From assembly GCA_041398825.1 (NCBI GenBank), contig JAWKTX010000001.1, positions 992,001 through 1,056,000 of the forward strand: DNA of 64,000 bases, read 5' to 3'. Below, one piece after another: positions 27,220 to 36,121 of this stretch. Below the pieces are notes generated by a model that was given only the letters and a program-made list of their open reading frames with translations, was not told the origin of the DNA and did no database searches. The translations under genes and the position numbers were made by a program. Source of the stretch: Planctomycetaceae bacterium (GTDB lineage: Bacteria; Planctomycetota; Planctomycetia; Planctomycetales; Planctomycetaceae). The stretch's first letter is position 1; each line of letters opens with the position of its first letter.

Positions 27220-28269
27220 ATGTCCATCTCGTCAGACAAGTCATTCTCGTCAGACAAGTCATTGCCCGATGATGATCAGCGGCGTGCAAAGCGGCTGGTT
27301 CAGGGGTGTCAGCTGGTTCGGGAGCAACTAAGTCAGGTTGTCGTCGGCCAGGATGACGTCGTAGAACAATTGTTGATTGCGATTCTGGCACGCGGGCACT
27401 GCCTGCTGGAAGGTGTCCCCGGACTGGCAAAGACGCTGATGGTTCGGTCGCTTGCTGAAACAATGAGGCTGACATTTCATCGGATTCAGTTTACTCCGGA
27501 TTTGATGCCTGCAGATATTACCGGAACAGACATTATCCAGGAGAACCGTGAAACTGGGCATCGAGATATGGTCTTCGAACGAGGTCCTGTCTTTACGCAG
27601 ATGCTTCTGGCGGATGAGATTAACCGAACTCCGCCAAAGACACAGGCGGCATTGCTGGAAGCGATGCAGGAGCATGAAGTCACTGTCGGCGGGACATCCT
27701 ATCGACTTGAAGAACCATTTTTTGTGCTGGCCACACAGAATCCAATTGAACAGGAAGGGACCTATCCGCTGCCCGAAGCGCAACGAGACCGATTTCTGTT
27801 CAATGTCGTTGTCGATTACCCTTCGCGAGATGAAGAGTCCCTGATTATCGATCGGACAACATCGAATCAGTCGGCAAAACTGAAACCTGTGATTGATGGC
27901 GCGAACATCATTGAGTTTCAGCAAACGGTTCGGTTAGTCCCTCTCCCCGAACATGTGAAGAACTATGTCCTGGATATTGTGCGGGCGGCGCGGCCGAAAG
28001 ATCCAACGTGTGCGAGTTGGGTGAAGGAAATGATTGATTGGGGACCCGGTCCGCGAGCCTGTCAGCAACTGGTCCTGGCATCGAAAGCGCGCGCTTTGCT
28101 GCAGGGACGCTATCACGTCACTCGCGATGATGTTGAGGCACTGGCTGCTCCGGTTCTGCGTCACAGAATTGTTCCAACCTTCAGCGCCGAAGCTGAGGGG
28201 GTAAGTGTTGACGATCTGATAATGCGGTTGCTGAAGGAAGTCCCCAAACCATCAAAGCAGCTTTTGTAA
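27220..28269 (+). CDS. MoxR-family AAA+ ATPase
   Basis: A 349-residue AAA+ ATPase of the MoxR class, which act as chaperone-like ATPases in maturation of other protein complexes. The Walker A loop is GVPGLAKT (65-72), Walker B is LLADEINR (129-136), and the block PIEQEGTYPLPEAQRDRF (sensor 1 / arginine-finger region) is intact. Length and layout match MoxR (about 320-350). The start has an AGCAGGA ribosome site, and the N-terminus contains a 6-codon tandem duplication. MoxR genes are normally followed by DUF58 and VWA-domain genes; here only an unusual membrane protein follows, 13 bp downstream. Confidence 0.95.
   Translation: MSISSDKSFSSDKSLPDDDQRRAKRLVQGCQLVREQLSQVVVGQDDVVEQLLIAILARGHCLLEGVPGLAKTLMVRSLAETMRLTFHRIQFTPDLMPADITGTDIIQENRETGHRDMVFERGPVFTQMLLADEINRTPPKTQAALLEAMQEHEVTVGGTSYRLEEPFFVLATQNPIEQEGTYPLPEAQRDRFLFNVVVDYPSRDEESLIIDRTTSNQSAKLKPVIDGANIIEFQQTVRLVPLPEHVKNYVLDIVRAARPKDPTCASWVKEMIDWGPGPRACQQLVLASKARALLQGRYHVTRDDVEALAAPVLRHRIVPTFSAEAEGVSVDDLIMRLLKEVPKPSKQLL
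27227..27262 (+). repeat. 18-bp in-frame tandem duplication at the moxR N-terminus
   Basis: Two identical 18-bp units (27227-27244 and 27245-27262) encode a doubled SSDKS(F/L) peptide just after the start codon. It lies before the conserved domain, so it is probably neutral. Exact identity suggests a recent slippage event. Confidence 0.9.
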
Positions 28270-28282
28270 GAACAGGCCAGAA

Positions 28283-29425
28283 ATGCAGTTCTCAGTCGTT
28301 GGGGATCAGCCTTCGGTCGTGCCGCTGATTCAGCTGATTCACGATAGCGCGGTCCATGGTTTGAATCATTGCTATGCCTCCGGTCAACTTGCGAATGAAC
28401 TCGCCACCGCCGGAATCCCGATTCAGGTTCAGTCTACCCCGGAAGATGCGTTTCTTGCGTCGGGTGTCGATGTTGTTGTGATCGCAATGGACGACTGCGA
28501 ACAGATACTGAACCTGACGCGATCTGCTGTTCAGGCCGATCGTCATGTTGTCGTCTTTATCCCGGAATCAGCCACAACAGCGTTCAGCTTCGAACTGCAC
28601 CTGATACTGGACGAGTCGACTCATTCGATTGTGCCCCTCACAGGCCGAATGCAGCTGAAGGAATTGGGGTCTGAATCCCATCAGCTCTTCCAGACCCCTG
28701 AACCGTGGTTACAGATTGCTATCGACACCCACATCAGGATGAATGATGCTCTGGCACTTCGGCAGCGTCAGATTCAGATGCTGGACATACCAGCGGCGCT
28801 GGGGTTGCTCTACACCCAGATTACTGCGATCGAGTCCAGATCGCCTGACGGACAGCTGATCTCAAGGCTATTGACGCTGGGAAATTCGGCGATGGCCGAA
28901 CAGAATCTTCCTCCGGCAACGATTACGATCCATGGTCCGGCTTCGCCTTCTTCGATGCAGAATTCAGGGACAGTGATTTGTCTGAACGAGGCTGGCGGCC
29001 GTGCAACCAGAATCGAACTTTCGAACTGGGAAGGTATTCTCGCACGAATCGCATGGCTTTGTGGAGATAAAGGCCGCTGCGTGCCGTGGATGGAAGCGTT
29101 CTCGACCGCGATGGAACTTAATGATGCCGTTGATAAATCACTGCGTCGGCGCCGAACAGTGGACGTTTATTTTGATTCCGGAAGTGAACGCGGCGTTTTT
29201 AAGAGCCAGATGACAGCGATCGGGTGCGGTGTTCTGACATGGACGCTGTTTGGTATGGTTGCGTTCCTGGTGATTGCCAAAGCGGCAGACTGGCCTCCCC
29301 TTGTCCTGCAGGTCGCCCGGGCATTGTGGGTCGCCCCGGTTGTCTTGTTTCTGGTGGCGCAGTTTCTGCTCCCCGTCACTCGGGACCGTTCTTCACATAA
29401 GTCCGCTGATTCTTCCGGTGGATAG
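28283..29425 (+). CDS. Unknown protein: Rossmann-like N-terminus and two C-terminal membrane spans
   Basis: A 380-residue protein without a family I can name firmly. Residues 1-130 alternate hydrophobic strands and helices (QFSVVGDQPSVVPLI; GVDVVVIAMDDCEQIL; RHVVVFIPES) and resemble a degraded Gfo/Idh/MocA-type Rossmann domain, but the glycine-rich nucleotide loop is absent (VGDQPS in place of GxGxxG). Two membrane helices lie at about 310-332 and 342-365. It starts 13 bp after moxR, so the pair is an operon, and it occupies the place where a DUF58 or other MoxR substrate protein would be expected. A role as membrane partner of this MoxR is inference. Confidence 0.72.
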   Translation: MQFSVVGDQPSVVPLIQLIHDSAVHGLNHCYASGQLANELATAGIPIQVQSTPEDAFLASGVDVVVIAMDDCEQILNLTRSAVQADRHVVVFIPESATTAFSFELHLILDESTHSIVPLTGRMQLKELGSESHQLFQTPEPWLQIAIDTHIRMNDALALRQRQIQMLDIPAALGLLYTQITAIESRSPDGQLISRLLTLGNSAMAEQNLPPATITIHGPASPSSMQNSGTVICLNEAGGRATRIELSNWEGILARIAWLCGDKGRCVPWMEAFSTAMELNDAVDKSLRRRRTVDVYFDSGSERGVFKSQMTAIGCGVLTWTLFGMVAFLVIAKAADWPPLVLQVARALWVAPVVLFLVAQFLLPVTRDRSSHKSADSSGG

Positions 29426-29463
29426 CTTTCAATCGTGGTGCGAAACCTGCCGCTCAGTGGTAG

Positions 29464-29501
29464 GTCAACGACGACGCCATTATGATGGCGTCCAGGTTGA
29501 C
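29464..29501 (+). other. Two-part perfect hairpin between genes
   Basis: The sequence folds into an 8-bp stem (GACGCCAT 29473-29480 with ATGGCGTC 29485-29492) closed by the loop TATG. Beyond a 3x3 internal loop is an outer 6-bp stem (GTCAAC 29464-29469 with GTTGAC 29496-29501). No T-run follows, so it is not a classical terminator. It may be a transcript-processing or stability element between the MoxR pair and the SGNH-like gene. Confidence 0.6.
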
Positions 29502-29590
29502 GATGGCCATCGACTGGATTCGCCCTCTCAATCACTCTCCTGATTCTCTCCCACTCATCCCTGCCCTGCACTGCCGAGCGAGGCTGCTTC

Positions 29591-31390
29591 ATGTCGATAC
29601 AATTTGCTTTTCAGATTTCACTGATCACTTCCGCGGTTCTTTCTACCTGCCATTCTGTTGATGTCGCACACGCCGACGATTCCGTGCCAATGGTCTGGCA
29701 TGTGGCGAATCGTCCGGATGGCGACGGGAGTCGATGGTACCGCTTCACATTCAACGCAAATCCTGCGGGCCAGCCGTGCGAAATGAAGTTGGCATCCGCA
29801 GGTACTGTCTCACTGCATGTGAACGGGCAACGCATAATTCGGCAGCAACCCATGGAAGTCGTCGACGGTCAAGTGGCTCCCCTGCAACTCGATATCAGCA
29901 GCCTGCTTAGGAACGGACGAAATTGTATTGCTATCGAAGTACGGACAGCGGAGAAAACCTCTGCGCTGGCCACGACTATTCAACTGGAATCGAAGGCTGT
30001 GACCGGTGAATGGAGAGTTTCGGATACAGCTCCTCCTGTCGGGTGGCAGCAAACTGACTTCAACGCGCGGGACTGGAAGGTCGACGCTGGCAGCACGGAG
30101 TCTGGATCTGCCAGCTTTCAACCGGGGTCGGCGTCGAAGGTTGTTGTCGTTGCGACGGCGGCTGCCCAGAAGAGGTCCCCCTTTGCGTTCAGAGACGGAG
30201 ATCACATCGTCCTGCTTGGCGCGACGTTCTTTGAACGCGCCCAACAGTTTGGACATTTGGAATCACTGCTGACTGCCGCATCTCCTGGTCTGAATCTGAC
30301 CTTCCGAAATCTGGGTTGGGATGCGGATACCGTATTCGCAGATTCCAGAGGCATCTTTGATTCACCGGAGACGGGCTATCTGCGGATGATTGAGCATGTC
30401 CGCGCGGAAGAGCCGTCAGTCATCATCATTTGTTATGGCCAGAATGAGGCACTGAACAGTCGGCTGTCCGTGGAACAGTTTCAGGTTCAGCTCAATCGCC
30501 TGCTGGATGACTTGAAAACGACATCTGCTGCGATCGTCCTGATGACGCCTCACGAACTATTGCCAGCTGTTCGACCGATTCCGGATCCGTCACGATTTAA
30601 TGATCGCATTCTGCAATTTGCAAATGCAGTCCAGGAGGTCGCCTCACAGCGGGCGTTGACGTTTGTCGATCTGTTCAATGACTTCACCGATCAGTTGAAT
30701 GCTGTGGATGGGAGACTCTCTCTGGAGCACACTTCCGTCAGCCCGGATACGGCCCAGCATTCTGATTTGTTAGCAATGGCAGCTTCACGGTGGTCCGAAA
30801 ACGGGATGCATTTCAATGCCCGGGGGTATAAGGTTGCCAGTGTTGTGGCGAGAGATCGATTGCTGGGTATCTCCGCATCGGGATGTCAGGTTCAGGTCGA
30901 TGCGGTTGAGCAGAAAATCAGTGTGACGGCAGGAGCGGTTCGCAATGTTGTCTGGAACGGCTCTCCGAATAAGCTGGTGACGTTCGAACTGCAGGAATCC
31001 GTCGTTTCCCCGATCCCTCTTGATATCCAGATTGCGGGCAAGGATCTTGGCATGGGATGGAGCGGAAAGGTGCATTCGCCTTCTGTCAACGCCGCCGCCG
31101 AAGTTGCCCCACAAGTACTGATTGCTGCTTCTGATGATCAACTCCACTTGAGAGCCCCGGTGAGCTGGCAATACGAGCAACTGAATTTGACAGTGGCTCG
31201 AAAAAACGAGCTGTATTTTCATCGATGGCGTCCGCAGAACATCACCTATCTGTTCGGTTTTCGAAAACATGAACAAGGCAACAATGCTGTGGAAATCGCA
31301 CAATTTGACCCGTTCGTAAGAGAGCTGGAATCGCAGATTCAGCAACTGAAACAGCCGCAGTGGCGACGGATTGAGATCAGCCGACAATAG
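29591..31390 (+). CDS. Secreted SGNH-like protein with altered catalytic residues
   Basis: A 599-residue exported protein with a signal peptide (cleavage near residue 27, VAHA-DD). About 30-200 is a beta-sandwich/galactose-binding-like region. An SGNH-fold domain spans about 205-430: block I reads VLLGATFFERAQ (G210-A211-T212 where GDS is usual), block III is CYGQNEAL, and the C-terminal block is NGMHFN (N404 and H407 in place of DxxH). The normal nucleophile serine and the aspartate are therefore replaced, so activity as an esterase is uncertain. Similar GNT/GAT variants occur in planctomycete SGNH proteins encoded next to dehydrogenase/cytochrome proteins, as here (74 bp to the next gene). 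A C-terminal beta-rich region completes the protein. Confidence 0.8.
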   Translation: MSIQFAFQISLITSAVLSTCHSVDVAHADDSVPMVWHVANRPDGDGSRWYRFTFNANPAGQPCEMKLASAGTVSLHVNGQRIIRQQPMEVVDGQVAPLQLDISSLLRNGRNCIAIEVRTAEKTSALATTIQLESKAVTGEWRVSDTAPPVGWQQTDFNARDWKVDAGSTESGSASFQPGSASKVVVVATAAAQKRSPFAFRDGDHIVLLGATFFERAQQFGHLESLLTAASPGLNLTFRNLGWDADTVFADSRGIFDSPETGYLRMIEHVRAEEPSVIIICYGQNEALNSRLSVEQFQVQLNRLLDDLKTTSAAIVLMTPHELLPAVRPIPDPSRFNDRILQFANAVQEVASQRALTFVDLFNDFTDQLNAVDGRLSLEHTSVSPDTAQHSDLLAMAASRWSENGMHFNARGYKVASVVARDRLLGISASGCQVQVDAVEQKISVTAGAVRNVVWNGSPNKLVTFELQESVVSPIPLDIQIAGKDLGMGWSGKVHSPSVNAAAEVAPQVLIAASDDQLHLRAPVSWQYEQLNLTVARKNELYFHRWRPQNITYLFGFRKHEQGNNAVEIAQFDPFVRELESQIQQLKQPQWRRIEISRQ

Positions 31391-31464
31391 TGGGCATCGG
31401 GTTCAGATTCTTTTCATAGTCACTCAATTTACCGTAAACGCGGTTTCCTGACGGATTACATTCG

Positions 31465-34400
31465 ATGCTTTCTACTTTCATCAAATCGTTGCTGCATTCT
31501 TCCCTGACGTTGTGGCTGACATCGTTGGTTGCCATCATTTCGTTCCCGAATGTTGGTCTTGCCCAGCGGGACCTGAAGAATATTCCATCGCCCGATCCGG
31601 AATTGGAGCGGCAGACATTCAGGGTGCCTGAAGGATTCGAAGTGAATCTGTTTGCTGCCGATCCAATGATCGCCAAACCGATTCAAATGAACTTCGACGA
31701 AGATGGTCGACTATGGATTGTTAGTTCTGAGGTCTATCCGCAAATCATACCGGGTGCTGAAGCAACGGATCGTGTGCTGGTGCTGGAAGACAAAGACCAC
31801 GATGGGGTCTCTGACCAGACGCACGTGTTCGCCAGTGGACTGCTGATTCCTACAGGAATTGCTCCGGGTGACGGCGGAGCGTACGTTGCCAACAGCACTG
31901 AACTGCTGCACTTTGCTGACAAGGATGGAGACCTGAAGGCGGATTCCAAACGAGTGGTGTTGTCCGGATTTGGCACTGAAGATACCCATCACATTCTTCA
32001 TACGCTGCGTTGGGGACCGGACGGTTTCCTGTACTTCAATCAGTCAATCTACATCCATAGTCACATTGAGACACCATGGGGAGTACGTCGCCTGAATGCC
32101 GGCGGGATCTGGCAGTATCGCCCTGAGACGATGGAATTAGGCGTGTTCATGCGAGGCCTTGTAAATACCTGGGGCCATCATTTCGACCGTTTTGGTCAGT
32201 CGTTTGCAACCGATGGTGCGGGGGGCGAAGGGATCAATTACATCGTTCCCGGAGCCTATTATTTCACCGCTGCCGATGCTGCACGCATTCTGCATGGACT
32301 GAATCCGGGAAGTCCGAAACACTGTGGTCTGGAAATTGTTGAGTCACCGAACCTGCCCCCGGACTGGCAGGGAAACGCAATCACAAATGACTTTCGCGGA
32401 CATCGTGTCGTGCGATTCACATTATCAGAGGAAGGCTCGGGGTTCGTTTCCCGAGAACAGCAGGAGGTCATCTGGTCAGATCATGTCGCATTTCGACCCA
32501 TTGACGTTAAGCTGGGACCGGATGGGGCAATCTATGTTGCAGACTGGTACAACCCCATCATCCAGCACGGCGAAGTCGATTTTCGTGACGAACGTCGTGA
32601 CCACACCCATGGACGCATCTGGCGGATTCGCTGGACCGGTGCGAAGAATTCCGAATGGAAGCCTGTTTCCGGCCGGAGCAATCGGGAACTGTTTGAACTG
32701 CTTCGTTCCAGTGACAACTTTCAGCGACAGGCGGCTAAACAAATCCTGAGACAGCGAGGCGAAACGGTCATACCTGAGCTGAAAGAGTGGTTGTCTACGG
32801 CAGAACTTACGGATGAGGAACGCGATCACGTCCATCTGGAATCTCTCTGGTGCATTCAGGCCGCTCGACAAATGGATCTGTCGATGCTGCGGCAATTGCT
32901 GGCCAGTCCCGATGGACGAATACGGGCCGGTGCGGTTCGCATCTTAAGTCACTGGAAGTATTTCATGGACGATTCACATCAGTGGCTCGCGAAACTGGTC
33001 ACAGACAGCCATCCCCGCGTGCGGCTGGAAGCGGTACGGGCTTTGTCTTACTGTCCACTGGATGATTCCCAGCGACAGCAGGCCATGTCGACTGACGGAA
33101 CCATGGAAATCATGTCACATGATGCCGACAGCCGCAGCATGGTACGCCAGTTCGACCAGCCTGCGAATATTGAGCTGGCGCTGAAGCCGCTTCGCCAGCC
33201 GAAGGATGAGTTTCTTGACTATGCGATGTGGCTGACAACGCGGGAGCTTTCCGATCGCTGGTTGCCGGAATTCAATGAAGGCAAACTGACTTTCGATAAC
33301 GATGCAGATCAAATTCTGTTCGCCTTCAGCGCTATTGGCAGTGGCGCGCCGGTGGACTTATTGATGAAGGGACTTTACGACGCCTCCGTGACGGCGGACC
33401 AGCGTGGTCGGTTGATGCACTTGATTACGGACAATGCGAACGCGGCCCAGATGGGTCAGCTGGTGTCAATGGCTGCGGAGCATCAGGATACGGCTTCACT
33501 ACGCACACTTCTGCAGTCATCGTCAGCACGAAAGATCGTGCCTCTGTTTGAACCTCAATCGCTGCTTCCATTGCTCACATCCGAAGAGACCCTCGCTCGA
33601 CAGGCTGCTCTGGAAGGGGCCGTGCAATGGAAGGTTGCAGAAGCGCGTGAGGTTGTTTCTAAGCTCGTAAAAGACGCGGAAGCCGACCAGGGAGATCGTC
33701 TTGCCGTCATCAACGGAGCTGCGTCGGTCCGGGATCAGGAGTTGCTGAATTCGATTGCCTCCCTGATTTCCAGTCCGTCCGAAGCAATCAGTCTGCGGAA
33801 ACGGGCTCTGGTTGCGTTTACGACGGCAATGCCACGACGGGCGGCCGAGCTCGCCGGCGATTTACTCAGCCAGATGAAGACGGACGATGATGCCGCCTCA
33901 ATCGCCAGAGCATTTCTGGGGCAGAAAGATGGCGCTGGTCTTCTCGTCAAGGCCATCGGCAACCGCAGCCTCGATACTGAAGTGGCCAGGGATATCCTTC
34001 GTGTTCTTCGTGAATCGGGAAGTGTTGCACCGGAGCTGGAGGCGAAGATAAAAGCTGCGGGCAACGTCACCAGTCGCAAAGCGTTGTCTGATGCTGAACG
34101 CGACAGCCTTCTGCGAATGGCTGCGGCCAGTTCCTCTGCCTCGCAGGGCGAGGCTGTGTTTCGGAATGAACAACTTGGTTGCCTGAAGTGTCATGCAATT
34201 GGCGGGGCCGGAGGAAAAGTCGGCCCGGATATGGTCAGTCTTGGCGCCAGCGCACAACCGGACTATCTGCTCGAATCGCTCCTGGCCCCGAATGCAAAGG
34301 TCAAGGAAAACTACCACACAGTGGTCATTGCCACCGTTGACGGTAAGGTTCTGTCGGGCGTGCAGATTCAGCAGTCAAAAGAATCTGTGACACTGCGAAC

Positions 34401-35022
34401 GGCGGACAATCATGTTGTGGAGATCTTGCGGAGCGAGATTGAAGAGACGGCTCAGGGTGTTTCGCTGATGCCCGAAGGTCTCGTCGACGCACTGACAGAT
34501 CAGGAACTCGCATCACTGGTCCGATTCCTTTCCGAACTCGGACGAACCTCTGATTTTACAGTTTCACGCCAACGATTTGCACGCACGTGGCTGGTTATGC
34601 AGGCGACACCGGAGGCAGCCTATCAGTTACGTCGAACCAGCTATGGGCAGGCAGCGACAGATGATCCTGCATTTGTCTGGACGTCACAATACAGTCGAGT
34701 CTCCGGCGCTTTACCACTGCAGGACATTCCGGTTGTCGAGGTTCGAAATCGTTCAGCATCCGGAAGTCGAGGCGTGGGCTTTGTTCGAACGTCCCTTCGA
34801 GTGACCTCGCCCGGGGAAATTGGATTGAAGTTGAATTCGATTGACGGACTGGAATTACGGATCAATGACAAGCCGGTTGATCTTGCAAAGCAGTTCAGTC
34901 TGGATCTGCCTGCTGGAACTCATCGACTCACATTGACCGTGGATCAAACTCGACGAACCGATGATTTGTCGCTGGAACTCGTAGATACACCGGGCGGTGG
35001 AAATGCGGAGTTTGTGAATTGA
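31465..35022 (+). CDS. PVC-type membrane-bound dehydrogenase with HEAT-like repeats and CxxCH cytochrome domain
   Basis: An 1185-residue exported protein. A signal peptide is followed by a six-bladed beta-propeller dehydrogenase-like domain (about 40-390; FRVPEGFEVNLFAADP at its start, DGAIYVADWYNPIIQHGEVD near its end), the N-terminal domain typical of Pirellula/Verrucomicrobium multidomain proteins. About 410-880 is a helical HEAT-like repeat region. The c-type haem domain has C906-L-K-C909-H910, followed by the conserved GPDMVSLG block and the YLLESLLAPNAKVKENY block of the planctomycete haem-binding family. A C-terminal beta-rich domain (about 1020-1185) ends the protein. Such proteins are proposed to oxidise sugars or other substrates in the periplasm; the substrate is not known. 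Confidence 0.93.
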   Translation: MLSTFIKSLLHSSLTLWLTSLVAIISFPNVGLAQRDLKNIPSPDPELERQTFRVPEGFEVNLFAADPMIAKPIQMNFDEDGRLWIVSSEVYPQIIPGAEATDRVLVLEDKDHDGVSDQTHVFASGLLIPTGIAPGDGGAYVANSTELLHFADKDGDLKADSKRVVLSGFGTEDTHHILHTLRWGPDGFLYFNQSIYIHSHIETPWGVRRLNAGGIWQYRPETMELGVFMRGLVNTWGHHFDRFGQSFATDGAGGEGINYIVPGAYYFTAADAARILHGLNPGSPKHCGLEIVESPNLPPDWQGNAITNDFRGHRVVRFTLSEEGSGFVSREQQEVIWSDHVAFRPIDVKLGPDGAIYVADWYNPIIQHGEVDFRDERRDHTHGRIWRIRWTGAKNSEWKPVSGRSNRELFELLRSSDNFQRQAAKQILRQRGETVIPELKEWLSTAELTDEERDHVHLESLWCIQAARQMDLSMLRQLLASPDGRIRAGAVRILSHWKYFMDDSHQWLAKLVTDSHPRVRLEAVRALSYCPLDDSQRQQAMSTDGTMEIMSHDADSRSMVRQFDQPANIELALKPLRQPKDEFLDYAMWLTTRELSDRWLPEFNEGKLTFDNDADQILFAFSAIGSGAPVDLLMKGLYDASVTADQRGRLMHLITDNANAAQMGQLVSMAAEHQDTASLRTLLQSSSARKIVPLFEPQSLLPLLTSEETLARQAALEGAVQWKVAEAREVVSKLVKDAEADQGDRLAVINGAASVRDQELLNSIASLISSPSEAISLRKRALVAFTTAMPRRAAELAGDLLSQMKTDDDAASIARAFLGQKDGAGLLVKAIGNRSLDTEVARDILRVLRESGSVAPELEAKIKAAGNVTSRKALSDAERDSLLRMAAASSSASQGEAVFRNEQLGCLKCHAIGGAGGKVGPDMVSLGASAQPDYLLESLLAPNAKVKENYHTVVIATVDGKVLSGVQIQQSKESVTLRTADNHVVEILRSEIEETAQGVSLMPEGLVDALTDQELASLVRFLSELGRTSDFTVSRQRFARTWLVMQATPEAAYQLRRTSYGQAATDDPAFVWTSQYSRVSGALPLQDIPVVEVRNRSASGSRGVGFVRTSLRVTSPGEIGLKLNSIDGLELRINDKPVDLAKQFSLDLPAGTHRLTLTVDQTRRTDDLSLELVDTPGGGNAEFVN

Positions 35023-35075
35023 GCCTTGTTCGTCTGACCTGCTGATCAGAGAAACGTTGATTCAGTGCGCATCTT

Positions 35076-35113
35076 AATCGGGACGCGGGCGTGGAATCGG
35101 GACGCGGGCGTGG
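35076..35113. repeat. 19-bp tandem repeat, two perfect copies
   Basis: Two identical 19-bp units (35076-35094 and 35095-35113; core GGGACGCGGGCGTGG) are followed by a degraded third copy to about 35125. They sit 54 bp downstream of the dehydrogenase stop codon. No hairpin or T-run is associated. Confidence 0.9.
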
Positions 35114-35259
35114 ATCCGAGACGCAATTGAGTTCCCGTTCCGTACTCGCCGCGGCTGCAGGCGAACTCTCGATCAGCAGCTGAGGCCGCGGGACTCTTTG
35201 GAATTGACCTCAGCCGTGGCAGTGAATCCTGCGCGACTTGGATTTGCGCGGCGCACGGA

Positions 35260-35619
35260 TCATTTGCGCGAATTCCTGAAGTGCTTCCTGAATTCCTTCC
35301 AGACCAATTGGCCCGTCCTGCGTTTCATTCGCACGAGTTGATGTTGCCGAGTATCGAAGGTCGTCAACGACCTGTTCGGTTGTCTCGCGTAGACAAATGG
35401 CAGGCAGACTTCCACCACTCGGAACGGTTGACCGGCGATATCCGGAATCTGTCGTGTCCGGACCATCTCATCAGGAGGGAATGATGTCTCAGAGCACCCC
35501 CAGAGAAATGAAGGTAACTCAACCACCTCATTCAAAACGGTGATATAGTCTCCAGCACGTACATCTTCTCCGGCCACCTGAGCGACCACACTTGTGGATG
35601 AATTTGTTTTCGTTGGCAT
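35260..35619 (-). CDS. Small hypothetical protein (119 residues)
   Basis: A 119-residue, mixed alpha/beta soluble protein I cannot assign. The central part (GEDVRAGDYITVLNEVVELP; a FRVVEVCLPFVYAR block) reads as a small beta-barrel-like domain; the last 30 residues are strongly basic. The natural-looking composition and a start codon preceded by an AAAGATGAG stretch support a real gene. It is transcribed away from the TPR protein at 36122, with a copy of the dispersed element in the divergent gap. Confidence 0.6.
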   Translation of the reverse strand: MPTKTNSSTSVVAQVAGEDVRAGDYITVLNEVVELPSFLWGCSETSFPPDEMVRTRQIPDIAGQPFRVVEVCLPFVYARQPNRSLTTFDTRQHQLVRMKRRTGQLVWKEFRKHFRNSRK

Positions 35620-36121
35620 ATCTCATCTTTGGTGAATGAGTTCAGTTCATGCGCGGAAATCGACGGATGGCGGTCGTTCACTGAACGCCGCGATACGACA
35701 TTTCTAACTGTTAACTGTGCGTTGAAGAACCGCGACAGACACGCAGGACGACGGTAAGCTATCGTGTTTTTAGGTCTCCTGCTCGAGCCAGTCCCGTTCT
35801 TCAGGAAGGTGTTCGGTTAGGGCAGCGCACGCATGGGGACTCTCAGTAACAAGACGAGACAGGCAAGAGTTTCATAGCTGAAACGAAAACATCGAGACTC
35901 GGTAGAAGAGAAGAAGCGAAGCCAGCACCTGCAGGGACTCGGACGAGCATAAATGGTTCGCTCAAATCTCTACACAACTCCCTGCGATTCGGATGCTGCG
36001 ATTGTGGTCCCGCGGAATTTCCGCAGTCGGCATGGTGTTTGATAGAATCCTTGAGCGAATGCTGACATGATTCCGCCTCGTCGTGTCATTGGAATCGTTT
36101 CGTAGCAGAGAGCGCAGGATT
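35620..36121. other. Divergent intergenic region containing dispersed element copy C
   Basis: This 502-bp gap between divergent genes holds element copy C at 35714-35806. It also has a short palindrome near 36010 (GCGGAA and TTCCGC around one base). The rest contains no supported gene. Promoters for both flanking genes are presumed here, but I cannot place boxes. Confidence 0.4.
35714..35806 (-). repeat. Dispersed inverted-repeat element, copy C
   Basis: A 93-bp copy in reverse orientation. It carries the same GACTGGCTCGAGCAGGAG core on the minus strand. Its arms are GTTGAAGAAC (35721-35730) and GTTCTTC (35796-35802): relative to copy A both arms change at the paired position (A to G on one side, T to C on the other), so base pairing is kept. 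Confidence 0.85.
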
